Of a stretch of DNA of 58,914 bases, positions 26,392-34,480 are shown one piece after another. Every line of letters starts with the position of its first letter. Within the stretch, counting starts at the first letter, position 1. The stretch is taken from the NCBI GenBank assembly GCA_030533085.1, contig JAUNJZ010000012.1:1-58914 (forward strand). Direction: 5' to 3'. A program made the position numbers and the translations under genes. The notes beneath the pieces were generated by a model that did not search any database, was not told the DNA's origin, and saw only the letters and a list, made by a program, of their open reading frames with translations. This stretch comes from Synergistaceae bacterium. Its GTDB lineage: Bacteria > Synergistota > Synergistia > Synergistales > Synergistaceae.

Positions 26392-27548
26392 TGGCAGACC
26401 TCCTTTATCGCGGCGACTACGTCGCGCGCGTCTTCGTCGCTCATCGCCGGGAAGAGCGGCAGAGATACGATGCGGTCCGAGACATATTCCGCCTCCGGCA
26501 GATCTCCGCGCCCCTTGCCGGTTATCTTATGGTAGCAGGTGAAAAGATGCAGCGCCTGATAGTGCAGCGCCGTGCCGATATTCCTCTCCTTCATCCGCGC
26601 CATGAATTCGTCGCGCGAGAAGCCGAGGCGCTCCGTATCTATAAACGGGGTGAATATATGCCAGGAATGTTCATGCTCCCACGGCGCGCGGCGCGGCAAA
26701 ATAATTCCCGCAGCGCCGTCCAGCTCGCGCAGATAGAAGGCCGCCAGCTCAGCGCGGCGGCGGTTGAAGGAATCCAGCTCCTTCATCTGCGAGCTGCCTA
26801 TAGCCGCCTGAATGTCCATCATTGTGTACTTGAGGCCGGGGAAGAAGATGTCGTAATTCGCGCTGCCCTTCGCCGCGTAGCGGTTCCACGCCCCTTTTGA
26901 CATGCCGTTCTGACGCAGCACCATTATCTTTTCCGCCAGCTCTTCGTCTGCCGTGCAGATCATGCCGCCCTCGCCGGTCGTGATATTCTTCGTCGGGTGA
27001 AAGCTGAAGACGGAAAGCCTGCGCGCGCCGCGATCCGCGCCGATTCGCCGCCCCTTGTAGGAGGCGCCGAGCGCGTGCGCCGCGTCCTCGACCACAGCCA
27101 GCCCGTATTTATCCGCGATAGCCTCTATCCCGTCCATATCGCAGGGCATTCCGGCGAAATGAACAGGAATCAGGCACTTCGAAGCCTTCGTCACGGCGCG
27201 TTCGATATTCTCCGGCACGATGTTCAGCGTCCGGCGGTCAATATCAGCGAAAACCGGCTTCGCGCCGGTAAAAAGAATCGCGTTCACAGTCGCCGCGAAG
27301 GTCATCGGCGTCGTGATCACTTCGTCGCCGGGGCCTATCCCCAGCGCCATCAGCGCGCAATGCAGCCCCGCCGTGGCGGAGTTGACTGCAAGCGCGTATT
27401 TCGCCCCCACATACCGCGCGAAAGTCTCCTCAAAGCGTATGGTCTTAGCCCCCATCGCGAGCCAGCCGCCGCGAATGGAATCCGCCACATCCAGAATAGC
27501 CTCCTCGCTGACGCTCGGTCTGGCGAAAGGCAGAAATTCTTTTCTCAT
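26385..27548 (-). CDS. arnB: UDP-4-amino-4-deoxy-L-arabinose aminotransferase ArnB
   Basis: A 387-residue PLP enzyme of the DegT/DnrJ/EryC1 family. It converts UDP-4-keto-arabinose to UDP-L-Ara4N with glutamate. Seen are LPFARPSVSEEAILDV at the N terminus, VNSATAGLHCALMALGIGPGDEVITTPMTF (family core, quoted as its first residues), AVVEDAAHALGASY and the PLP lysine in SFHPTKNITTGEGGM. The ATG overlaps the arnT stop by 4 bases. Confidence 0.93.
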   Translation of the reverse strand: MRKEFLPFARPSVSEEAILDVADSIRGGWLAMGAKTIRFEETFARYVGAKYALAVNSATAGLHCALMALGIGPGDEVITTPMTFAATVNAILFTGAKPVFADIDRRTLNIVPENIERAVTKASKCLIPVHFAGMPCDMDGIEAIADKYGLAVVEDAAHALGASYKGRRIGADRGARRLSVFSFHPTKNITTGEGGMICTADEELAEKIMVLRQNGMSKGAWNRYAAKGSANYDIFFPGLKYTMMDIQAAIGSSQMKELDSFNRRRAELAAFYLRELDGAAGIILPRRAPWEHEHSWHIFTPFIDTERLGFSRDEFMARMKERNIGTALHYQALHLFTCYHKITGKGRGDLPEAEYVSDRIVSLPLFPAMSDEDARDVVAAIKEVCQC

Positions 27549-29215
27549 TTTGCCGCTTCCTCCCTGTAAAAGAGAATCACATATTTTCCGCGCTCTATCT
27601 TTTCAGCTCCCCCCGTCTCTCCGTCGGGGAATATTTCTTCAAAGCGCCCATTCTTTTTCACGACAAGTATAAAGCGTTCCTTCCTTTCACGCCACCGCGA
27701 GAGGAACTCTTCCTTGGAGATGAACCAGCCCTCCCCCTCCGGCTGCATGGAGCCGTATTCAAGCTCCCCGGGGCTGCCGGCCATCATCACGCGCCGCTTC
27801 GTGTAAAACGGAATGCCCTGAAGCACCTCGTCGTAAGCCACTATCGTATCGCCGTCCCTCATCTCTCTTATTATAACCTCGGAGACCTCCTTCATGGTAC
27901 GCTGCGGTGCGACGATGGCGTAAACGTCCTGCAAGCCGCTGATGAAAAGCGCCGAACAGAGAATGAGCGCGCGTATTGCCTCCTTATGCTTTTTTCTGCC
28001 GTGCGACGTGTAATACCACATCGTAACAGGCATTCCGATAAGTCCGAAGCCGGCTTTCAGCGCTATGGGCCACGCCTTCGCCGGCGTCGCGTGCTCACCG
28101 AAGAGCGGATAAATTATCAGCGCCGCGCCAAGCAGCCCGCTCGTCAGCGAAAGCCAGAGAAGCGGCCGTCCGTGCCACTCCCTGCTTTTAGCCATTCGGA
28201 AGATGTCCGCGCCTATCAGTATCGCCAGCGGCGGAAGGCAGGGGACGATGTAGGGGATAAGCTTGGAGCTGGAAAAGGAAAAGAATATCAGTATCACGAA
28301 GAACCAAATCAGCAGATAGCAGCGCGCGCGCCCCTCCTCCGGCGTTCCGGGCGAGCGGACGACGCTCTTTTTACTGAAAAGCGAAAAGAGAAAGGCCGTC
28401 CACGGTATAAGGGCCGCCGGAATCATTGGCAGGAAGAACCAGAAGGGTTCATAGCGGCCGTGCATCTTCGTCGAGTAGCGCAGAAAATGCTCCTGAATGA
28501 AGAAGAAGCGGAAAAAATCAGGATTGTCGCGGCAGACCAGATAAAACCACGGCAGACTCACCGCGAAAAAGAGAGCTATCCCCGGCAGATAGAGCGGCTT
28601 GTAAAAGAGCTTCCACTGCCGCGTAAAGAGGATATAGAAAAAAATCACAGCGCCGGGCAGCACGACGCCGACAAGCCCTTTCGTCAGCAGCGCCAGCGCG
28701 CAGAAGAGGTAGAAGAGCAGATAATATTTCTTCTCCTCCCTGACATGAGCGACATAAAAAGAGGCGAAGGCCGCGGTCATAAATGCCGACAGCGGCATAT
28801 CCGTGATATTTATCGTGCCTATCGCGAAGTAGAGCAGCGAAGTCGCCGTCACCACCCCCGCGATAAAACCGGCGATCTTTCCGTACATGAAAGCTCCGAG
28901 CAGCGCCGTCGCCGCCGCGCCGAGCAGCGCGCAGAGCGCGACGCCTACGCGGGCTGCAAACTCATTCTCACCGAAGATGTGAAAGCTGGCGGCATTCATC
29001 CAATAGAGGAGCGCCGGCTTCTCAAAATACTTTACATAATTCAGCATCGGAGTGATGTAATTGCCGGAGGCTATCATCTCGCGCGGTATCTCCGCGTAGC
29101 GCCCCTCGTCCGGCTCCATGAGCGGGTAAGAGCCAAGCGGCACTATATAAAGCAGCAGCAGCGCCGCCGCGATTGCGATGAAAAAGATATTGCGTCTGGA
29201 GACTGGAACTGGCAT
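27545..29215 (-). CDS. arnT: Lipid A 4-amino-4-deoxy-L-arabinosyltransferase ArnT
   Basis: A 556-residue GT-C membrane glycosyltransferase, about 12 helices, with the acidic periplasmic loop motif MEPDEGRYAEIPREM just after TM1 and the later EHFLRYSTKMHGRYEPFWFF region (quoted in part). It moves L-Ara4N from the undecaprenyl carrier to lipid A phosphates on the outer face of the inner membrane. This lowers negative charge and raises polymyxin resistance in known systems. It is the first gene of the operon. Confidence 0.92.
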   Translation of the reverse strand: MPVPVSRRNIFFIAIAAALLLLYIVPLGSYPLMEPDEGRYAEIPREMIASGNYITPMLNYVKYFEKPALLYWMNAASFHIFGENEFAARVGVALCALLGAAATALLGAFMYGKIAGFIAGVVTATSLLYFAIGTINITDMPLSAFMTAAFASFYVAHVREEKKYYLLFYLFCALALLTKGLVGVVLPGAVIFFYILFTRQWKLFYKPLYLPGIALFFAVSLPWFYLVCRDNPDFFRFFFIQEHFLRYSTKMHGRYEPFWFFLPMIPAALIPWTAFLFSLFSKKSVVRSPGTPEEGRARCYLLIWFFVILIFFSFSSSKLIPYIVPCLPPLAILIGADIFRMAKSREWHGRPLLWLSLTSGLLGAALIIYPLFGEHATPAKAWPIALKAGFGLIGMPVTMWYYTSHGRKKHKEAIRALILCSALFISGLQDVYAIVAPQRTMKEVSEVIIREMRDGDTIVAYDEVLQGIPFYTKRRVMMAGSPGELEYGSMQPEGEGWFISKEEFLSRWRERKERFILVVKKNGRFEEIFPDGETGGAEKIERGKYVILFYREEAAK

Positions 29216-29278
29216 GTGGGCGATCAGACCTTTCTTTTGGCTTTAGATTCAAAACGGCCGCCGTTTTTCAACTCGGAC

Positions 29279-29343
29279 ACTATAGCACAAAGAGAGCGCC
29301 AAATGTTTAAAAAACGCCCCGGCAATGTAACAATAATGTAACA
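29279..29343 (-). promoter_or_regulatory. PHO-box-like repeats upstream of the arn operon
   Basis: On the minus strand TGTTACAT occurs twice with an 11-base period (starting at 29343 and 29332), the same octamer and period as upstream of pstS. A weaker unit in phase, TTAAACATTTG, starts at 29310, and a possible -10 TATAGT is at 29284-29279. It lies 107-128 bases before arnT. Control of arn by PhoB is an inference from the identical octamers. Confidence 0.6.
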
Positions 29344-29381
29344 AAAAAGTTTCCTCATATCCGGCGGCGGCCGCGTTAAAG

Positions 29382-29415
29382 ATTATATAACAGCAGGTAC
29401 AACAAAAGTACAACA
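29382..29415 (-). promoter_or_regulatory. Second arn promoter with GTTGTAC direct repeat
   Basis: Minus strand: GTTGTAC, four bases, GTTGTAC (11-base period), nine bases, then a perfect TATAAT (29387-29382). The same arrangement, with 23 identical bases, occurs at 44074-44107. The layout is that of an OmpR-family response-regulator promoter, but the heptamer differs from the PHO-like TGTTACA. Confidence 0.6.
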
Positions 29416-29441
29416 CAAAGGGGGAGGCAAATGCCTCCCCC
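29412..29441 (-). terminator. Intrinsic terminator of the nucleobase permease gene
   Basis: A 9-bp stem GGGGGAGGC/GCCTCCCCC with a 4-base loop (29420-29441) is followed on the minus strand by TTTGTGTTGT. It lies 40 bases after the permease stop and overlaps the edge of the second arn promoter. Confidence 0.75.
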
Positions 29442-29480
29442 TTGCGTGAACACTGTCTGATGAAGAAAAGCGCCTCTGCC

Positions 29481-30896
29481 TTACGCCTTCGGCTTTTTCA
29501 CATTCTCCTGCGCATCTTCGATACCGGCTGCGATTCCGCGCTCCTGCGGCGTGCCGGGGATAATATTGTCGCATATAGCCGCGAGTATGCCGGCGACCGC
29601 CATCGGCGTTTTCAGGACGGCCCAGAGCATACCGCCGAATGTCGTGCCGAAGATTCCCGTAAAGAGAGCCTGATTGGGCTCCACCCAGCCGGGAAGGCCG
29701 AGCGCCATCAGGAAGGCGAAGCCGACGATGAGCACATTGCGCTGGCTGCCCATATCCGCGCGCATCAGATTCTGAATGCCCAGAGCGCCTATCGTGCCGA
29801 AGAGGGTGATATAAGCGCCGCCGATGACAGGCGAGGGCATTGTTGCGATGAGCGCTCCGAGCTTGCCGATGAGCGACAGGAAAATAAGTATCACCGCGCC
29901 GGCGCGGACGACGTGACGGCTGGCTACGCCGGTCAGGCCGATGAGGCCGATATTTTCCGTGTAAGAGGTGGTGCCGACGGAGCCGAGCAGTCCGGAGAGG
30001 GCGCAGCAGGCCCCCTCAGCGCCGATCCCGCGGTTGATCTGCTCCGGCGTCGGGTCGTCGATGCCAGCCGCGTAGGAGCAGTTGTGATAGTCGCCGATAG
30101 ACTCTATCATTACGCAGAAGAAGCCCGCGGCAATAGCCCCCATCGCGAGGCCGGAGAATTTAGGCGCCCCCCAGGGCATGATAAGCTTATAGCGAAGCCA
30201 CGGCGCGTCGTAGACGCTCTGAAGATTGATATAGGCAGGATGCCCGGCCGCAAAGACTCCGCTCACTGAAAGAGCGAGACAGAGCAGATAGGCGATGACG
30301 ATAGAGCCGAGCACCGCGAAGATGTTGAAATATCTGTTTTTGGAGACGAGGCTGAAGAAAAATACCAGCGCCACGACCAGCAGCGAAATGGGCCAGAAAT
30401 TTGCCGCGTTGAACTGTATCGCCGTCGGCGCGAGCGAGAAGCCTATCGCCATTATCGTCGGGCCGATCACGACGGGGGTGATTATCTTTCTGATGCGTCC
30501 GATGAGCTTGCTGTAGCCGAGCAGCGAGAGAACGATGCCGCCGGCGAAAAGCGCGCCGCCGACATACTGCATGATCACGTCCGGGCCGAGGCTCTTATAC
30601 GCGCCGATGATAGTCATGATGGGCGGGATGAAGCTGAAGCTGGAGCCCTGCACGATCGGCAGCCCGGAGCCGAGCTTAGGATGCGTCTGAATTAGCGTGG
30701 CTATGCCCATGCTGAAATATACGCAGCCGATAAAAGCGCCGATCTGCTGCGTGGACATTCCCATAGCGGGGCCGAAGATAAGCGGAACGAGAGTCGTCGC
30801 CCCGAAGAGCGTAAGAACATGCTGCGCGCCGGCGAGGATGAGGATTGGAGTCGGCGGACGGTCGTCGATTCCGTAAACCAGTTTTTTCTTTGCCAT
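29481..30896 (-). CDS. NCS2 family uracil/xanthine permease
   Basis: A 471-residue inner-membrane nucleobase:cation symporter with about 14 helices. Family motifs include GAQHVLTLFGATTLVPLIF, QGSSFSFIPP, SVGTTSYTENIGLIGLTGVASR and TLFGTIGALGIQNL. Motifs are intermediate between uracil and xanthine carriers, so the base is not settled. The ATG at 30896 is chosen for ACGGAGGTG just upstream; the frame is open for 23 more codons. A PurR-like operator lies 21-36 bases upstream of the start. Confidence 0.9.
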   Translation of the reverse strand: MAKKKLVYGIDDRPPTPILILAGAQHVLTLFGATTLVPLIFGPAMGMSTQQIGAFIGCVYFSMGIATLIQTHPKLGSGLPIVQGSSFSFIPPIMTIIGAYKSLGPDVIMQYVGGALFAGGIVLSLLGYSKLIGRIRKIITPVVIGPTIMAIGFSLAPTAIQFNAANFWPISLLVVALVFFFSLVSKNRYFNIFAVLGSIVIAYLLCLALSVSGVFAAGHPAYINLQSVYDAPWLRYKLIMPWGAPKFSGLAMGAIAAGFFCVMIESIGDYHNCSYAAGIDDPTPEQINRGIGAEGACCALSGLLGSVGTTSYTENIGLIGLTGVASRHVVRAGAVILIFLSLIGKLGALIATMPSPVIGGAYITLFGTIGALGIQNLMRADMGSQRNVLIVGFAFLMALGLPGWVEPNQALFTGIFGTTFGGMLWAVLKTPMAVAGILAAICDNIIPGTPQERGIAAGIEDAQENVKKPKA

Positions 30897-30916
30897 GTTG
30901 CACCTCCGTAAAATTT

Positions 30917-30932
30917 TTGCAATCGGTTGCAA
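30917..30932 (-). promoter_or_regulatory. LacI/PurR-type operator before the permease gene
   Basis: TTGCAATCGGTTGCAA is an inverted repeat of TTGCAA about a TCGG centre. It matches the LacI-family pattern TGCAAnCGnTTGCA used by PurR-like repressors. It lies just upstream of the permease ribosome site, downstream of a minus-strand TATAAT at about 30957, where a repressor would block elongation or initiation. Confidence 0.5.
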
Positions 30933-31001
30933 GATTATGCCGCGGAGTATTATATGGGAAATCACGCAAAATTTCCAGATGTAGGAAAAATAAAGTCGGA
31001 C

Positions 31002-31034
31002 GCGCGGCGAAAATGAAATTGCCGCGCCTTTTTT
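31002..31034 (+). terminator. Terminator-like hairpin in the hisS upstream region
   Basis: GCGCGGC (31002-31008) pairs with GCCGCGC (31021-31027) and is followed by C and seven T on the plus strand. No plus-strand gene precedes it, so it would end a short leader transcript 143 bases before hisS. A likely hisS promoter (TTGTCT, 18 bases, TATTAT at about 31070) lies downstream of it. Confidence 0.55.
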
Positions 31035-31177
31035 TGCTCTGCATATTGTCTTGCGCTATACTTATGAAGTATTATATGAGTTTGAGCGACGGATTTTTTT
31101 TCGGCGGCGGGCGCGGCGGCGTCTTGTCCGCGCGGAATTGCTTTTTACAATCAAAATATGAGATGGAGGCGGTTCGG

Positions 31178-32428
31178 ATGGAAGCTGTTAAAGCGCCGCG
31201 GGGAACAAGGGATATTCTTGGGGATGAATCGTGGAAGTGGGCTTATGTGGCGGGTGTCTGCCGCGATGTGGCGGACGACTACGGATACAGAGAGGTGCAT
31301 CTGCCCATTTTCGAGCATACGGAGCTTTTCTGCCGCGGTGTGGGGGAGACGACGGACGTCGTTGAAAAGGAAATGTACACTTTCACAGATAAGGGAGGGC
31401 GCAGCATCACACTTCGTCCTGAGCTGACCGCTTCAATGGTGCGCTCTTATCTGGAGAATGAGATGAATAAGGGAACGCAGCCCGCGAAGCTGTGGAGCAT
31501 CGGGCCGATGTTCCGCTACGAGCGCCCGCAGAAGGGGCGCTACCGCCAGTTTGTGCAGATGGATATCGAGGCGCTTGGAGCGCAGGACGCCTTTGTAGAT
31601 CTCGAAGTCATAGACCTTTCGATGGAGATATACCGCCGGCTGGGGCTTTCCAATTTGCAGGTGGTGCTGAATTCCGTGGGCTGTCCCAAATGCCGCCCCG
31701 TCTATCGCAAGGCGCTTCAGGATTATCTGCGCGGACGCTTCGACGAGCTGTGCGATACCTGTAAGAGCCGTTTCGACCGCAATCCTCTGCGTATTCTGGA
31801 TTGTAAAAGCCCGATATGCAAGGAGATCACGGAGGGAGCCCCATCTGTAACTGAGCACCTCTGCGGCGAGTGCAAGGAGCATTTCGAGGAGCTGGGGCGC
31901 GGCCTTGATAGAATAGGCGCTGTCGTGAAGCATGATAAGCGTCTGGTGCGCGGGCTGGATTATTATACAAAGACGGCCTATGAGATACTTTCTGGGGATC
32001 TTGGCTCGCAGAACGCGGTATGCGGCGGCGGACGCTACGACAACCTCGCGGAATCCATAGGGGGGCCGCATGTGCCGGGCGTCGGCTTTGCCTCCGGTAT
32101 CGAGCGCGTTATCCTTACGATGGAGGCGCAGGGCTGTTCCTTCGGACGCAAGCCGGAGAACCGCGTTTACGTGGTGGCGGCGGAGGCATCCGCACGTATA
32201 GAGGCGATGGCGCTGACGCGCGAGCTGCGCATGAGGCGCATTTCAGCCGATATGGATTATATGGGGCGCGGCATGAAGGGGCAGATGAAGAACGCCGGCA
32301 ATGCCGCAGCTTACGCCTGTATCCTTGGCTCAAGCGAGATTGAGAAGGGCGTCATTACAGTTAAGGATCTGAAAGCTGGTTCGCAGGAAGAGCTGTCCTT
32401 TGAGCAGCTCGTCAACAAGCTGGCGTAG
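31178..32428 (+). CDS. hisS: Histidyl-tRNA synthetase
   Basis: A 416-residue class II synthetase with N-terminal APRGTRDIL, motif 2 MFRYERPQKGRYRQFVQMDIE (quoted in part), histidine A site LVRGLDYYTKTAYEI and motif 3 GGRYDNLAE...PGVGFASGIERV. An inserted segment has several Cys pairs (CPKCRP, CDTCKS, CGECKE), which suggests zinc binding as in Firmicutes-type HisRS. The start is ATG 31178, 7 bases after GGAGGC; a longer open frame upstream crosses the intergenic region and is rejected. Confidence 0.96.
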   Translation: MEAVKAPRGTRDILGDESWKWAYVAGVCRDVADDYGYREVHLPIFEHTELFCRGVGETTDVVEKEMYTFTDKGGRSITLRPELTASMVRSYLENEMNKGTQPAKLWSIGPMFRYERPQKGRYRQFVQMDIEALGAQDAFVDLEVIDLSMEIYRRLGLSNLQVVLNSVGCPKCRPVYRKALQDYLRGRFDELCDTCKSRFDRNPLRILDCKSPICKEITEGAPSVTEHLCGECKEHFEELGRGLDRIGAVVKHDKRLVRGLDYYTKTAYEILSGDLGSQNAVCGGGRYDNLAESIGGPHVPGVGFASGIERVILTMEAQGCSFGRKPENRVYVVAAEASARIEAMALTRELRMRRISADMDYMGRGMKGQMKNAGNAAAYACILGSSEIEKGVITVKDLKAGSQEELSFEQLVNKLA

Positions 32429-32438
32429 CCTGTCTTGA

Positions 32439-32474
32439 GGCGCGGCCGGTCATACGCGCCGGCCGCCGCCTTTG
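32439..32474 (+). terminator. GC-rich hairpin after hisS
   Basis: The sequence CGGCCGG (32443-32449) pairs with CCGGCCG (32459-32465), and the stem is extended by flanking GC pairs. It is followed by a short TTT. It separates hisS from aspS and is a probable weak terminator. Confidence 0.5.
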
Positions 32475-32530
32475 TGATGTATGTTTGGAATGTTTAAGGA
32501 AAATATTTTTTAAAAAGAGGGATTGTTTCT

Positions 32531-34318
32531 ATGGAGCGATATTTTGACGCCTCGTGGCGCAGAACGATCTATTGCGGCCTGCCGCGTCCTGAGGATGCGG
32601 GAAAGGATGTTGTGTTGAACGGGTGGCTGCGCTGCCGCCGCGACCTTGGCGGGATCATTTTCGTCGAGCTGTGGGATAAGACCGGCGTGACGCAGGTCGT
32701 TTTCAACCCCGAGCTGAACGCCGAGGCTCACGAGCGCGCCGGAGCGCTGCGCAGCGAGTATGTGCTGGCGGTAAAGGGAAAGCTGCGCCGCCGTCCTGAG
32801 GGCACAGAGAACCCTGAGCTTGCCACCGGCGAGGTGGAGCTGCTTGTTGACGATTTTATCGTTCTCGCGCCGGCGAAGCTTATCCCCTTTGAGATTGACA
32901 ACGCGGACGGCGTGAATGAAGATCTGCGTCTGAAATTCCGCTATCTTGACCTGCGCCGCGAGTCGATGCAGGCGAATCTCAAGACGCGCCATGACGTAAC
33001 GCGCTATACGCGCAATTATTTCGGCGATAACGGCTTCATCGAGGTGGAGACGCCGATGCTTACGAAGTCCACGCCGGAGGGGGCGCGGGATTATCTTGTG
33101 CCGAGCCGCGTGAACGCCGGCAAGTTCTACGCGCTGCCGCAGTCGCCGCAGCTCTTCAAGCAGCTTCTGATGGTGAGCGGCTGCGACCGCTATATGCAGA
33201 TTGCCAAATGCTTCCGCGACGAGGATCTGCGCGCCGACAGGCAGCCGGAGTTTACGCAGATAGACCTTGAGATGAGCTTTATCACCGAAGAGGACATCAT
33301 GACGCTGGTGGAAAACTTCCTCGCCGGGCTTTTCCGTGAGATAAAGGGCGTGGATGTTGCGGCTCCCTTCCTCCGCATGACGTGGAGAGAGGCCATGGAT
33401 AAATATGGCTCTGACAAACCCGATTTGCGCATCCCGATGGAGATGGTGAGCCTCGAGGCGGTTTTCGCCGGAGGCGAGAATCCCTTTGCGTCACTCGCGG
33501 CGGGAGGCGGCGCGATAAAGGGGCTGCGCCTGCCAGGCGGGGCCTCGCTCTCGCGCAAGGAGCTGTCGGAGCTTGAGGGACGCGCGAAGGCGCTCGGCGC
33601 GAAGGGAATGGCGAATTTCCAGCTGAAAGAGGGAGAGCTGAAAGGGCCTCTGGTCAAATTCCTTAACGAAGAGCGGCTTGCGGCGCTGAGGGAGCTTTCA
33701 GCCATAGAGAACGGCGACGCGCTCTTCATCATGGCCGACGAAAGCTGGCGCAAAGCCTGCGAGATTCTGGGGCAGATCCGCCTCGAACTCGGACGTGAAC
33801 GCGGCCTCGTCGAAGATGGCTTTAAATTCCTTTGGGTGACGGAATTTCCGCTCTTTGAATGGGACGACGAGACGGGGCGCTATACCGCCGTTCATCATCC
33901 CTTTACCGCGCCGATGGACGAGGATATGGAATATCTGCTTACGGAGCCGGGGAAGGTGCGCTCGCGCGCCTATGACGTAGTGCTGAACGGCACGGAGCTG
34001 GGCGGCGGCTCCATAAGGATACATAATCCCGAGATGCAGCAGAAGGCCTTCCGGGCGCTGAATTTCACGCCGGAGGCGGCGATGGAGCGCTTCGGCTTCC
34101 TGCTCGACGGCCTCAGCTACGGCACGCCGCCGCACGGCGGACTGGCTATAGGGCTTGACCGCCTTGTGATGCTGATGACAGGAAGCCGCTCTATACGCGA
34201 CGTGATGGCCTTCCCCAAGAATCAGAAGGCGCAGTGCCCGATGACGGACGCTCCCTCTGAAGTGGAGACGAAGCAGCTCGACGAGCTTTCGATAAAGACG
34301 ATAGAACCGCTGGTATAA
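32531..34318 (+). CDS. aspS: Aspartyl-tRNA synthetase, bacterial type
   Basis: A 595-residue class IIb enzyme. It has the N-terminal OB-fold anticodon domain (about residues 15-110), motif 1 and FIEVETPMLTKSTPEGARDYL, motif 2 QIAKCFRDEDLRADRQPEFTQID (quoted in part), the bacterial GAD insertion (about 280-425) and motif 3 GGLAIGLDRLVMLMTG. The GAD domain and length make it the bacterial form, which may be non-discriminating; no gatCAB genes are visible here to decide. Confidence 0.97.
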   Translation: MERYFDASWRRTIYCGLPRPEDAGKDVVLNGWLRCRRDLGGIIFVELWDKTGVTQVVFNPELNAEAHERAGALRSEYVLAVKGKLRRRPEGTENPELATGEVELLVDDFIVLAPAKLIPFEIDNADGVNEDLRLKFRYLDLRRESMQANLKTRHDVTRYTRNYFGDNGFIEVETPMLTKSTPEGARDYLVPSRVNAGKFYALPQSPQLFKQLLMVSGCDRYMQIAKCFRDEDLRADRQPEFTQIDLEMSFITEEDIMTLVENFLAGLFREIKGVDVAAPFLRMTWREAMDKYGSDKPDLRIPMEMVSLEAVFAGGENPFASLAAGGGAIKGLRLPGGASLSRKELSELEGRAKALGAKGMANFQLKEGELKGPLVKFLNEERLAALRELSAIENGDALFIMADESWRKACEILGQIRLELGRERGLVEDGFKFLWVTEFPLFEWDDETGRYTAVHHPFTAPMDEDMEYLLTEPGKVRSRAYDVVLNGTELGGGSIRIHNPEMQQKAFRALNFTPEAAMERFGFLLDGLSYGTPPHGGLAIGLDRLVMLMTGSRSIRDVMAFPKNQKAQCPMTDAPSEVETKQLDELSIKTIEPLV

Positions 34319-34340
34319 AAAATTAAAATCCGAAAAATAC

Positions 34341-34376
34341 CGTATAAGCCGCCGCCTACGCGCGGCGGCTTATACG
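34341..34376. terminator. 15-bp perfect hairpin after aspS
   Basis: CGTATAAGCCGCCGC (34341-34355) and its exact reverse complement (34362-34376) are separated by six bases. There is no T run on the plus side; the minus side reads into a T-rich stretch. It may work as an aspS transcript 3' end stabiliser or a weak terminator. Confidence 0.55.
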
Positions 34377-34389
34377 TATGCGGCGCGCC

Positions 34390-34436
34390 GTTTCCGTTAA
34401 AGAGTCGTTCCCGTTATAATATGTTTCCGTTATAAT
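34390..34436 (+). promoter_or_regulatory. Triplicated promoter-like repeat before the MBL hydrolase
   Basis: GTTTCCGTTA, GTTCCCGTTATAAT and GTTTCCGTTATAAT start at 34390, 34407 and 34423 (periods of 17 and 16 bases). The last two contain a perfect TATAAT. The repeat could provide overlapping promoters for the gene at 34481. Confidence 0.45.
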
Positions 34437-34480
34437 AATTGGAAGTAAGAATAAAATAAATATGAACAGGGGGCAGAATA

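Noticed and set aside
27986-29341. 451-codon plus-strand frame opposite arnT
   Set aside because: It lies antisense to a clear GT-C membrane protein; the Arg/Glu-rich translation is typical of shadow frames.
31002-31177. T-box leader for hisS
   Set aside because: No T-box sequence (the conserved GGTGGNACCGCG-type element) was found; only a terminator-like hairpin is present.
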